Source: Ischnura elegans
Lineage: Eukaryota > Arthropoda > Insecta > Odonata > Coenagrionidae
Assembly: GCF_921293095.1 (NCBI RefSeq)
Contig: NC_060251.1
Span: forward strand, 65,923,585-65,987,584
Direction of reading: 5' to 3'
DNA length: 64,000 nt
Position numbers and translations under genes: made by a program. This document shows, piece after piece, positions 1 to 9,611 of the stretch; the first letter of the stretch is position 1, and each line of letters opens with the position of its first letter. The notes under the pieces are model-generated. The model saw only the letters and a program-made list of their open reading frames with translations. It was not told the origin of the DNA and ran no database searches.

Positions 1-816
1 AGTTATTTATTTATTATTATACGTGAAAAATAGAGCGTAGTTTTAAATATTTTTTTATTTCTCTGAGGTTTTGGGGGGGATCTATCCCCTCATCTCCCCT
101 CATAGCTACTCCACTGGTTTGATTGAAATGGGTGCATAACCTAACTCTATTGTGAGTATCTACGGGCTCACACTCTAGTAGGTTTAGGGTTGATGAAGGA
201 GGGTGGGAATGATCCGGGAAAGGGAAGGCAACAATTATGCATCCCGTGATTGGAAGCCGATTGTTGATGCGGTGAAATTAGATCCGAGGGTTGACTTCCT
301 CCTCGAAGCTTTTAATCCGGCACGATGGACCGCCGCCTTTACCGGGTGTGGGAGTCGATCGTGACGCCGACAATGAGCTCGTGAGATCCGTTATGTGGAC
401 ACAATCATGCCCCGTCATCTCACTCACCTCCGCACACCTTATCGTGCTTCCGGTCTCCCTTAAAGGTTTTGACCTCCGTTTAATCGGGGAGCAATCAATC
501 GCCTGGGCATATCACCCGACCGCGACGTCGCCGCTCCGCCTTCTTCCGCACCTCAAAAGGACACGCCCCCTCGTTGCCTCCAATAAACTGCCACTTCCGC
601 TCCCACGCAATACACCCAAGGATCGTGGGTGGAGTGAGAAGCAAGACACGCCCACCAATCGAGAGAGGACTGATATTCCCCTTTCAGCCCCTCGTTGAGC
701 TCAATGTATAATCATATTGCGAGCTATCTGCACTCAGTAGAGACAACGGGCAACGAAGTGTCCTCAAATTCAACTGTTTTGAATAATACTTTATTTATTG
801 AGTGAATATTCCAATA
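1..816. other. No supported gene
   Basis: The first part is AT-rich and the part from about 290 to 700 is GC-richer. The GC-rich part is open for 135 codons on the plus strand, but the reading shows no domain I recognise and has the arginine and proline bias expected of chance ORFs in GC-rich DNA. I see nothing else here. Confidence 0.5.
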
Positions 817-1141
817 TTAACACTCTTAGTGCCACGGGCCCATATATCGGCTTTTGCTTCACGGGCGAAAAGTGCCCGTAGTCATGATACGTTTATACGT
901 TCTGTTTTATCTTTTATCCAATTTATTTGACAAAGAAGAAAATATATAACGGGCAGTTAATTTATTATAATATCTTAGTCAACAAAAAATAACATTTTTG
1001 CAAAATGAATAAAGCATTACGGTGACCTGTAGAATAGTAACTTCATATTATGTTTTTTCACAAAGTGATACAAAATTCTTAAATTTTAGTTCGCACCTGA
1101 CGATAATACAGCCAAATTTTGACCGACACTAAGAGGGTTAA
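817..1141. mobile_element. piggyBac-like MITE, copy 1
   Basis: A 317-bp non-coding block lies between two TTAA tetranucleotides (817-820 and 1138-1141). Its ends are inverted repeats of the form CMCTCTTAGTGCC. TTAA duplication with a CCC-type terminus is the hallmark of the piggyBac superfamily, and the lack of any ORF makes it a non-autonomous derivative. A diverged relative lies at 28.0-28.3 kb and shares the internal ATATATCGGCTTTTGC stretch and the AAGAGGGTTAA right end. The superfamily call rests on termini only. Confidence 0.6.
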
Positions 1142-1540
1142 TGCGCCTTCAATTTTCAAAATAATCGTGAAAACAAGTCAAATTTTAGACACTTTTTTTC
1201 AGATTATCTTCAACTCTTATGGCGACTTTGGTCTAATAACAAAGTCGCCTTAAAAGTGGTCGGTACTTCGAAAAAAGTGTAGAAAATGTGAGCAATTCTC
1301 ACAAATATTTTGAAATTTATAGTTGCATAAATATAGGAATGTTTGCTCAATAAATCGGAGCCATGCCGTTTAAACTATGTGAATTTTAATAGGAACATTT
1401 TATAGGCATTTCAATTGAAACAACACCTCCAATGCATTCTGGCATTTGCTTGATCAAAAATGTATATTGTATATTGGCCTGTCAAGCTGATAAATATATA
1501 TCCGGAAAAGTGAAGTTAAAATATGAGTCTCCGGTAACAC
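1142..1540. other. AT-rich, nothing seen
   Basis: Short AT-rich DNA between the piggyBac-like MITE and the first family-A MITE. No ORF or repeat could be supported. Confidence 0.4.
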
Positions 1541-2032
1541 AATAGGGTAGTTTCCTTCATCGAAGAAAACGAAAGGCATTGATTGCGATTCGTTACCCAC
1601 CATTAGTGTATTCATAATACACAAATTATTTGGTTTTAGAAATACCGGTTTAGACGAATGGCAAGGGCCAAATCTTATCCTCATTTGAAAAAGGCCAGAT
1701 TGGCGCCCATGCGATTCCTCTCCACGTGACGTCACAGGGACCTAGTTTCTACACGAGAGGATAGGAGTTATACATCGTCTGAGGTTACCAATGCATGCAA
1801 GAGGCACAGAGCTCAGGGGAACATGTCTTAATAATAACCTATTAAAACTGGCTAAGGTCGGAAAGTTTTCTTCGTTTGATAAGGTATTAATAAACCTTTT
1901 TTAAGCCAAGCGCTACCAGATAGCATGGTACTCAGCTACCCGCTAGCATCTTGCGTCGTATCAGCGCTCAGAGCCTCTCCAAGGTCACCTCATAAGGCGG
2001 GAGGGGGAACCAGAAATGCGTCACACGGACTT
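1541..2032 (+). mobile_element. MITE family A, copy 1, left part
   Basis: This is the left 492 bp of a 669-bp MITE whose right 177 bp resumes at 9380. It starts with AATAGGGTAGTTTCCTTCAT and aligns base for base, with scattered substitutions, to the copies at 23732-24397 and 59566-60228 and to the reversed copy at 53838-54498. The BEL element entered it at GACTT (2028-2032). A 93-codon minus ORF inside it is present only because the MITE happens to be open there and has no recognisable product. Confidence 0.85.
2028..2032. repeat. BEL target site duplication, left
   Basis: GACTT immediately precedes the TG of the left LTR and is repeated at 9375-9379 after the CA of the right LTR. Five base pairs is within the usual 4-6 bp range for BEL/Pao integrases. 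Confidence 0.9.
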
Positions 2033-2423
2033 TGTTCGCGCAATCCGGCCCGAAGGTGGCACAGAAGAAATGCGCGCGGGGACGTGTGCCCCGGGTTATG
2101 ATGAAATGAAAGGCGAGGACACCTTCAATCAAATTTAGTTTATTCGCGCGCAACTCGCGGGGAAGCGCACGCCGAAACTCCGCGTCCACACGCTCCCGGC
2201 TTTGGTGAAACACTGACAACCACCCACGCAGTCGGCATAGGCATGGATGCTAGGGTAAAAGGGTTACTGACCCTGAGTAACGGCACTCTCTCACTCCATT
2301 GGTGTGAGTCGAGTCCCCTTGGCGGAGACCAAGAGAAAGGGGGCCGAAAGGGACTTCGCCGGGCCTTGGAAAATCCCGAGTGCGACGACACTCGCCGCAG
2401 GGGAGGGGGGGAAATACCCAACA
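2033..2423 (-). repeat. BEL 3' LTR
   Basis: 391 bp with TG...CA termini (plus-strand ends TGTTCGCG and ACCCAACA). By eye it is identical to the LTR at 8984-9374. A minus-strand AATAAA polyadenylation signal lies at 2139-2144. The segment at 2043-2056 repeats 14 nt of the primer binding site. Confidence 0.92.
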
Positions 2424-2437
2424 TTCCGCCCGCCTTG
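2424..2437 (-). other. BEL polypurine tract
   Basis: On the minus strand the bases directly before the 3' LTR read CAAGGCGGGCGGAA, a 13-of-14 purine/G-rich run (two C). This is the position where plus-strand DNA priming starts in LTR elements. Confidence 0.6.
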
Positions 2438-2909
2438 AAAAGCTGTGATTTTCAATAAAGAGCGTGGAGCGTGTGGGGGAGTGCAAAACAAACAAACACA
2501 TACATCATATACACATACATGGAAGAAACACATAAATAGACAACTGCCAAACATAGTGAGAGCCTTTTGAAATGAAGTCTCTTTGTCCGTGATGAAGGCT
2601 CACTTTCATTGCATGTGGCATGTTCCACAGATATACCAGTAATGAAAAAGGAAACTGAAATATCACTCGATATTTACACAAACGACACTTGATGAAATCA
2701 CTGACACTCTCACTAATAAATTATCACTCACAATAATTCACTAGTTTACTTGATAAAAAATGTCACCTATTTACAATGATAACTGAAAATAAGTCCATTA
2801 AATCATGAAAGTTTATGATTAAACAAGATTCTCTCAGTCTGCAAATAAAACTTATACAAATGGAAATTTTCAAAAATGAAATTCAATGCTCAAATTTTAG
2901 CTTTCCTCT
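2438..2909 (-). other. BEL 3' untranslated region
   Basis: Non-coding segment between the pol stop codon and the polypurine tract. It contains a degenerate CA/TA-rich microsatellite-like stretch at about 2485-2540. No env ORF is present. Confidence 0.6.
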
Positions 2910-5253
2910 TTAGGCAAGGGACAGTTTGTTGACCACCCGCTGTATTAGCCCGGCAGTCGTTCTCACAGTTGCCACTCTCGAAACCCCATCCTCACCGGGG
3001 TGGAGCTGCACGATGCGACCGAGGCTCCACCGGAGAGGGGGTAGATTGTCCTCCTTGATAAGGACCAAGTCGCCTTGCTGCATGCTGGGTGCCTCTCTGG
3101 TCCACTTGGGTCTACCCTGGAGGCTGGACAGGTACTCCTTGTGCCAACGAGACCAGAAATGCTGTTGCATCCTGGTCACGTGCTGCCATCTGGATAGACG
3201 ATTGACGGGGATATCAATCATATTTGGGTCAGGGATGGCAGTGAGTGCGTCACCAATTAAGAAATGGCCAGGAGTCAATGGATTGAGGTCATTAGGATCT
3301 GATGACATTTGGGTAATTGGTCGGGAGTTAAGGCACGCCTCTATCATAGTTAAATAAGTGTATGTCTCCTCATACGTGAGGGATGCGTTCCCAACAATTC
3401 TCCTGAGATGATATTTGAGTGAACGGACAGCCGCTTCCCAAAGGCCTCCAAAGTGGGGTGAACGAGGAGGAATGAAATGCCAATTGATGTCTTGTGAGGA
3501 TGAGTAGTGATGAAGTCTTTCCTGGTGTGACTTCGATGAGAATACTTTCTTGAGATCCTTCAATTCCCGATTCGCCCCCACAAAATTTGTGCCATTGTCT
3601 GAATAAATGTCGCTGCACTTTCCTCGTCGAGATGTGAAGCGCTTTAAAGCTCCCAAAAATGCTTCTGTCGTCAAATCCCCCACTAATTCAAGATGCACTG
3701 CCTTGGTGGAGAAGCAAACAAATACAGATATATAAGCCTTGATTGGCTGAGATCCTCGACGACGGCTAGTTTTGACATAAATGGGGCCGCAATAATCAAC
3801 CCCGCACCTTAAAAAGGGGCGAGTTGGTTCAAGTCTCTGTCTTGGTAAATTACCCATTAACTGTGGTACAGCCTTAGGGTTACTGCGAAAGCATCTCGTG
3901 CATTGATGTACGATCTGACGGCAGAGATTTCTTCCACTTAAAGGCCAGAAACGTTGCCGGATTGACGAAAGAAGCAGTTGCGGCCCAGCGTGAAGTTGCC
4001 TGATGTGTTCTTGCATCACGATCAATTTTGTCAGATGATGTTTCGGAGGCAAGACAATTGGATGCTTCTGACTATAGGAAATGTCAGAGGAACTTATTCT
4101 TCCTCCCACCCGGATCACGTTGTTTTCATCCAGAAATGCATGCAGCATTTTCAAGCTTGATTTGCTGCTAACTTGATTTTTGCGCTGAAGGTCATGAAGC
4201 TCATTAAAAAACACTTCTCTTTGAGCTGCTTTAATCAGCTGCGTAAGAGCCGCCTCTATTTCTCGAGCCGTGAGCTCTCCCGTTTTCCTCTCAGTGCGTG
4301 ATTTTGAGGCGTTGTGTCTGAATTGCAGGCAATAAGCCGTTACCCTCTGCAATTTAGATAATGACGAATAGCGCTGGATTAATTGGTTCACCTCCACTGC
4401 AATTAAAGCGGTGGCCATTGGTCGTTTCTCGGGGAGCTCTAGCATCTCAATGAATGATTCTGGCGGCCATTCATTTTCATGTCCATTCATCCAAGGCGGT
4501 CCTTGCCACCATGATGCTATCTCGTGCAATTGTTGTGGGGTAAGCCCCCTGGAAATGTGATCCGCTGGATTGTCCACTCCTCTGATATGCCTCCATTTGC
4601 ATTTACTTGTGAGCTCATGGATCTCGGCAACCCTGTTGGCGACGAAAGTCTTCCAATTGGATGATGGTGCCTTCAGCCATGAGAGGACCACTGTAGAGTC
4701 TGACCACAGAGTAGGGCTTCCCGAAAATGAGAGTGATGATGAGACCTTTTGAATGAGGTATGCGAGGAGTACTGCTGCGCAGAGTTCTAGCCTGGGAAGA
4801 GTGGTTTTCTTCAGCGGCGCCACTCGCGACTTGGAGCATAGAAGACGCATCATGAATTTTCCATCTGATTTGATGGACCTGACGTATACACATGCACCGT
4901 AAGCGGATTCTGAGGCATCACAAAAGCCGTGAATCTCATAAACACTGCAATTCTTCGCAATAACGCGCCGGGGAAGTCGCAAATCATTTAGGCATCTGAA
5001 TGATTCGCGGAAATCAAGCCATTTTGAATGGAACTCCGCAGGAAGTGATTCATCCCATTCCAATCTGAGTTCCCACAGTCGCTGAAGGAATATTTTTGCC
5101 TTTAGAATGATTGGTCCTATAAGACCCAGAGGATCAAATATCCTCGCAAGATCGGAAAGAACTGATCGTTTAGTTACTCGGGCTTTACAATCGAAGTTCT
5201 TCGTGTCGAAATGGAAGACATCCGCGTTTGGATTCCAAAGAATTCCCAGGCTC
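2910..5253 (-). pseudogene. BEL pol: RT thumb, RNase H, integrase
   Basis: This encodes the downstream half of a BEL/Pao polyprotein and stays open up to the Harbinger insertion. It begins with the conserved RT end (LGILWNP, then FDPLGLIGP). RNase H follows with HGFCDAS, LPRLELCAA, LWSDSTVVLSW and NPADHISRG; counted from the in-frame TTG at 5063, its acidic residues fall near 49, 93, 122 and 168. Next comes a zinc-binding HHCC (H353, H358, C388, C391) and an integrase core with D423 (VDYCGP), D489 (SDNGTNF) and E543 (GGLWEAA). The C-terminal 120 residues match the DUF5641 type (LTPGHFLIG, GDLVLIKEDN). All catalytic residues are present and there are no internal stops. The reading is severed from its upstream half by the transposon at 5257-7599, so I call it a broken gene. 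Confidence 0.93.
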
Positions 5254-5256
5254 CTG
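5254..5256. repeat. Harbinger target duplication, left
   Basis: CTG directly before the GGGCCC terminus, matched by CTG at 7600-7602. A CWG or TWA trinucleotide target is usual for PIF/Harbinger elements. Confidence 0.8.
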
Positions 5257-5432
5257 GGGCCCTATGCTCGAACTTCAGTTCGTATACGGGAGGGGAGTTT
5301 CATACGAATGACGTAGTCATATTCCGTGCGGCGGCTGAATTTGGTATGCTCCAGTCGTCGGGGAGGGCGATTCGTACGAACAAGGAGCTCGTGCGGTCGG
5401 GACTAGACGAGTTCGTATACGAACCAGCGAAA

Positions 5433-5561
5433 ACATGGCGAAAAAAACTTTATCGTCTCCCGAAGGAATTAGCTCACGAGCTAATTATTCAATTAACCCC
5501 TTACCTAAGGGCTCCCTCACGATCTTCAGCTTTGTCTGTGGAAACAAAGGTATTTGTTTAG
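5433..5561 (+). pseudogene. Harbinger transposase N-terminal stub
   Basis: About 42 codons ending at TAG 5559-5561 resemble the start of the HARBI1-type DDE transposase. They show LYRLPKELAHELIIQL, then LTPYLRAPSRSSALSVETKV, the region before the DDE_4 nuclease domain. The catalytic domain is absent because the sequence after the stop is unrelated AT-rich DNA. The family match comes from remembered family patterns, not an alignment. The position near the left terminus supports the Harbinger call. Confidence 0.7.
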
Positions 5562-5851
5562 GGTTATAATGTTTATAGTAAGCCTAAATTAAAATGTTAT
5601 TTGGAGGCTAGGCGTTCTGCTTGGTATATAGTTATTTGTAGGTAGCATAAAGGTCTGTATACAGGGATTCGAAATCCTAAGAATTTAGAATTTGTTAGCA
5701 AATTAATTCTACATAAAATATACTATATTTCATGTTTTGAGCTCCTGTTAAGCAAGCACTATTCATGCAGGTGTTCGCAGCTTTAAGGTTTTTTGACGGT
5801 GGTCCCTATCAACCATATCTACATTTACATAATACCCTGCGAGCCACCTCT

Positions 5852-6774
5852 AGGGTGTTTGGCAGGGGGTGACCAATCACCAAAATGCAGCATGTAAGAG
5901 GACCGCCACATGCACACCGCACGGTCATAGAAATATTACGCATACAAGCAAAATATACATGATTATTCATTTTAAAAACTTGCTAATGGTCAGTAATTCC
6001 TAGAGCAAATAAATGCAAGGCTAGAACTATGGAGAAAAAAAATATGCAATGAGTCATCCTTGCGAGTGCCGCCATTAATCCTATCCATTGAGACAACGTT
6101 GCTATCCTTGATAGTATATATATAGGAGAAGAAGAGTACACAGCCATGGACCGATTGTCAGAGAGTCGATGTATATGTTAAGTGGCTAGGTCCATCTGCG
6201 AAAACATGATGGATCATTGGATCAAGTTAGGTCAATCTCCAGAGTCTGTGGCTGGACTCCGTGAAGGGTGAGTGTTTTAAATTATTAATCAGAGCTGGAA
6301 GTATTAATAAATTTATTTAAAAAAATCATGTACAAGGTACACGAAAATACAACTTTTAAGTTTTTTCTTGTGTACATGTGCAATGAAAATGTTTCATTAC
6401 TACCCCCGGGAGAATGTGCTTGAGAGTCGCGAACCTTGATGGCTATGCTGTATAAACTTTTCAAGTAGCTACACGGTAGAATGCGATTATGTGCAATTGA
6501 TCAGTATTATTTGTTTCTGGAGTTTCGCCATTCGTTTGTAAATATTTCACCATGTTGTGGTAAGTCTGATTTCCTACTTCATTTTCTTCAACTTTAACGT
6601 CATCTAAAGCATATCATATAACATAGCATAGCAAAGCATATCAAAGAAAATCATACAGCAAATGGTAGTATAATTTTTTAGTATACGTGACGTTTTTTGG
6701 ATTGTGCGGTGTGCATGTGGGAGTCCAATTGCTTGCTGCATGCTGGTAACTGATCACCCCCTGCCAAACACCCT
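5852..6774. repeat. 70-bp inverted repeat within Harbinger
   Basis: The left arm 5852-5922 and right arm 6705-6774 are inverted copies. They share AGGGTGTTTGGCAGGGGGTGA, ATGCAGCA and CACATGCACACCGCAC with about 80% identity. The loop of about 780 bp has no ORF. The right arm abuts the LINE RT fragment, so the structure may be a snap-back element that truncated the LINE or inverted LINE-associated ends. Confidence 0.6.
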
Positions 6775-7040
6775 CAGACAGAGCTTGGTCAAAATAAACG
6801 CCCAGGTCTTTCACACTTGCGACTTTTGGAATGGCTTAATTGTCAATAACATATCTAAAATTATGACAGTTTCCTCCAAATGAAGGAAATAACACTGCAC
6901 TTATTTGCATTCAGTGCGATAAAATCAGATTTGCACCATTCATAATTCCTAGAAATGCAATTGCTCAGTATTAAATTGTCCTCGTTGTTGCAGATGTTAT
7001 AATAGATCTTGATATCATCTGCATACATCATATGGGGGTG
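6775..7040 (-). pseudogene. Non-LTR retrotransposon RT fragment
   Basis: On the minus strand this reads the second half of a LINE RT. It has MYADDIKIY at the catalytic YADD, a WC..D...LN..KC segment, and, after frameshifts and stops, a degenerate DLGV-type motif before the right inverted-repeat arm. The pattern fits Jockey/CR1-type RTs rather than the RTE-like families elsewhere in this window. It is only about 90 codons, truncated at both ends, and non-functional. Confidence 0.65.
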
Positions 7041-7599
7041 TTAATGGGGAATGGAAATTTGGATGTAAATTTTGCTTTCGCAATATTATCGTTACCTGTA
7101 AGATTAAATATTTATATCGTAAGAAATTAATTATCCGTTAGCATTTAAGTACAAAAAAGCACTAGGTGTATGTTTAAAATCAACTGACCTACAAATTCTA
7201 GCAGGACATACTTCTGCTCCTCATTTAGTTTTGCCATTCTTCACGTTGTGCTTGTATGGCTACTACTTCTTAAAATGAACAAACTCACCAAACTGCATTC
7301 CTACTCCAAGGGATTACAGCTACGTTGTTAGTGAGGGTGGAAGGAGAATTCAAAACAAAGTTTCGCGGAAATGAATGAATCACGGATTTTGGAGGCTGTG
7401 ATTGGCTGAAGTCTTCCGCGCGCCTTCTTGGCCCGACGTTGCCAACTCTTGCCGTACGTATAGCAGCTCCCCTCGCATGGGCCTATCCGTAGGGTACTGG
7501 TGCATACCGATTTCCCCTCCGCTCGCTGACCCTACGGATGGGACCGTACGAAACGAAGACTGTAAGGGAGGAGCTCGTGCGCTTTCGAGCATAGGGCCC
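7041..7599. other. Harbinger right end, non-coding
   Basis: AT-rich DNA followed by a GC-richer right subterminal region ending in the TIR. No transposase C-terminus is visible. A 76-codon plus ORF at 7402 is a chance reading of the subterminal repeat. Confidence 0.5.
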
Positions 7600-8645
7600 C
7601 TGATGGTGTTGTTTCCTTCCGGACGAATCTGATAAGATGCCTCCCTGTGGTTCAATGGGATTTTCTTAAGCAATGCGGGATGATTAGAGCACCATTTTCG
7701 AAGCCTAACACCTCCTCTTTCTAGCAATGCGATAATTCCTTCTTGAACTTTCTCAGCCTCCTCGATCGAGTTGCTGCCTGTGAGGAGATCATCCACGTAG
7801 AAATCTTTCATCGCCACTGATGTAGCGCGAGGATCACGATGCGATTTTTTCCTTGGTGGATGGTCCTCTTCCTCTACGACTAACTCCATGTGCCCAAGAT
7901 CTCGATATTCCTTCATGAATGAAGAATATGCTAATTTCCTCTCCTCATTCCTTAGAAGTCGCTTCTCAATCATCATAAATCTGCGATTGGCGATTTGCTC
8001 AGAATCTCCAAAGCGACTGATGTCTCCTTTGATGGGTAGTCTAACGATGAAGCGCCCATCTGCCCCGCTTGTGGTGTTTTTCTTGAAATGTTCTTCACAT
8101 TTCACCTCTTCTGCTGAGAATTTTGAAGCAGGTTTGCACTCCTCCAATTTCCAGAAGTTTTTTACCTGATCTTCCAAGTTTGTCTCCACGTTAAAATGGC
8201 ATGATGATGACGATGACGCTGTTGACGCCTCCCCCTGGCATGGAAGACTTGCTGTAGTGGACTGTATTTGTGTTGAAGACGGAATGAATGGTGTTGAATT
8301 TGCTGATAGATTTATTTGCGGGAGCTTCACGGGAGAAACATCGTGGCCCTTTTCTTTTGATTTGCTTGCGGTGGGTGATTGTATTATTTGTTCGGCCTTT
8401 GAGACGGCATCAAAATACGCGTCTTCGAATTCCTCCCACTCTCCTTCGCCTCCCGCATTCAATAATTCGATCTCAGATTGCACATCTTCGAATTTCTGCC
8501 AAATATCCTTAAATTTCTCCAGGCGGAGACGCAATTGATGGATTCCATCAGGAATCTCAACACTTTCCACAAAATTCTTAAATCTAGTGACTCTAGCCTT
8601 GATATGCCCGCGTTTTATAATTAATTCTTTAATTTTCTCTGCCAT
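7600..8645 (-). pseudogene. BEL gag fused to truncated RT
   Basis: This starts at ATG 8645 and is open to the Harbinger insertion at codon 349. Residues 1-100 match the DUF1759 Gag type (MAEKIKELIIKRGHIKARV, then a W-x-x-F helix). A Ser/Thr-rich linker follows. At about residue 155 the reading jumps into the RT N-terminus (FWKLEEC, CEEHF, DGRFIVRLP, EYRDLGHM). At about 260 it jumps again to the RT catalytic end with FYVDDLLTG (YVDD at 283-286) and LRKWCSNHP. The rest of Gag, the protease and most of the RT palm are absent, yet the frame is kept across both deletions. Before the Harbinger insertion this and the pol part formed one ORF of 1129 codons, where BEL polyproteins usually exceed 1600. 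RT cannot be active. A role as a Gag-like decoy would be speculation. Confidence 0.9.
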
Positions 8646-8960
8646 CGCCCTGAGAAACGTGCCTTAATGGGTCAATTAGCAGTGGGGAAATGACAGGAAA
8701 GGGTATGCACTCACTGCCTACCTTGTGCTGCGATGGCTGCGTAGTAATGTTGCGCTGCTGGTGCGCCGATGCCGCTGCGGTGACTGCTGTGTCCTCCGCT
8801 GGTTGGATGGCACCTCTCTGGAGATGCTGATTGATGAATAGTGCTGATGGTCCTCTGCTCTGAAGACCCCGATTTGAGTGTTTGCCGGGAGATGCCTCGT
8901 GATGAAATAATCTTGCGCCGATGCACAAAGATTCCAATTATGATTGCCGATCACTGGTGT
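8646..8960 (-). other. BEL leader between PBS and gag
   Basis: Untranslated leader of the element. No stable motif was recognised. Overlapping minus ORFs here are out of frame with gag. Confidence 0.5.
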
Positions 8961-8961
8961 G

Positions 8962-8979
8962 ATCCGGCCCGAAGGACCA
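8962..8979 (-). other. BEL primer binding site, tRNA-Tyr-like
   Basis: On the minus strand, four bases after the 5' LTR, TGGTCCTTCGGGCCGGAT is complementary to a tRNA 3' end including CCA. From memory, insect tRNA-Tyr ends with CCGGCTCGAAGGA, which matches with one difference. This is the priming site for minus-strand synthesis. Confidence 0.65.
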
Positions 8980-8983
8980 AAAA

Positions 8984-9374
8984 TGTTCGCGCAATCCGGC
9001 CCGAAGGTGGCACAGAAGAAATGCGCGCGGGGACGTGTGCCCCGGGTTATGATGAAATGAAAGGCGAGGACACCTTCAATCAAATTTAGTTTATTCGCGC
9101 GCAACTCGCGGGGAAGCGCACGCCGAAACTCCGCGTCCACACGCTCCCGGCTTTGGTGAAACACTGACAACCACCCACGCAGTCGGCATAGGCATGGATG
9201 CTAGGGTAAAAGGGTTACTGACCCTGAGTAACGGCACTCTCTCACTCCATTGGTGTGAGTCGAGTCCCCTTGGCGGAGACCAAGAGAAAGGGGGCCGAAA
9301 GGGACTTCGCCGGGCCTTGGAAAATCCCGAGTGCGACGACACTCGCCGCAGGGGAGGGGGGGAAATACCCAACA
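8984..9374 (-). repeat. BEL 5' LTR
   Basis: 391 bp, TG...CA, identical by eye to 2033-2423. A minus-strand AATAAA lies at 9090-9095. Transcription would start inside this LTR. I cannot place a TATA box with confidence. Confidence 0.92.
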
Positions 9375-9556
9375 GACTTTTTTCTCATTATTCCTACTTA
9401 CGCGTCGCGTTTTCGCGCGCTTGAAAATTTTCACTTTTCATTTAATCGCGAAAAATAGATATCGTCATTTAAAAATCTAAAAGCGTGAAATACGTACTCC
9501 AGGAGTAATAATCTTTCGATTTAGGCAATAAAAAAATAATAGGAAACCACCCTATT
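9375..9556 (+). mobile_element. MITE family A, copy 1, right part
   Basis: This begins with the second GACTT target duplication and continues family A to its terminus AGGAAACCACCCTATT. Joined with 1541-2032, minus one duplication, it gives 669 bp, the same size as intact copies. Confidence 0.85.
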
Positions 9557-9611
9557 ATGCTTTTATTTATCACATCGCATGAAGAGAAAATGATACGTAC
9601 TTTTCTATCCT

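Larger units (their letters stand above)
5257..7599 (+). mobile_element. PIF/Harbinger transposon inside BEL
   Basis: 2343 bp bounded by inverted termini GGGCCCTATGCTCGAA and flanked by a 3-bp duplication, CTG. Deleting the element plus one CTG exactly rejoins the BEL reading frame, which proves both boundaries. Subterminal repeats of the GTTCGTATACG type lie within the first 180 bp. A transposase N-terminal stub lies at about 5433-5561. The rest is non-coding apart from a LINE RT fragment and a 70-bp inverted repeat, so the element is defective and has itself received insertions. Confidence 0.9.
2033..9374 (-). mobile_element. BEL/Pao LTR retrotransposon, disrupted
   Basis: A complete LTR-to-LTR insertion of 7342 bp, read on the minus strand. 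In element order it has the 5' LTR (8984-9374), primer binding site, Gag N-terminus, a deleted RT, RNase H, integrase, a DUF5641-like C-terminus, polypurine tract and 3' LTR (2033-2423). A 2343-bp Harbinger element (5257-7599) interrupts the coding region. Without that insertion the element is about 5.0 kb, shorter than typical autonomous BEL elements because of internal in-frame deletions in Gag-protease and RT. The LTRs look identical and the target duplication is perfect, so insertion was recent. The element cannot supply its own RT and would have needed a helper. Confidence 0.92.

Noticed and set aside
2140..2554. Several ORFs in the left LTR (and matching ones at 9091-9458)
   Set aside because: Present because the LTR is GC-rich. 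They occur in both LTR copies and run across the LTR border into unrelated DNA.
8718..9170. 150-codon minus ORF across LTR and leader
   Set aside because: It spans the LTR/PBS border and would precede gag in a different frame. No homology to Gag.
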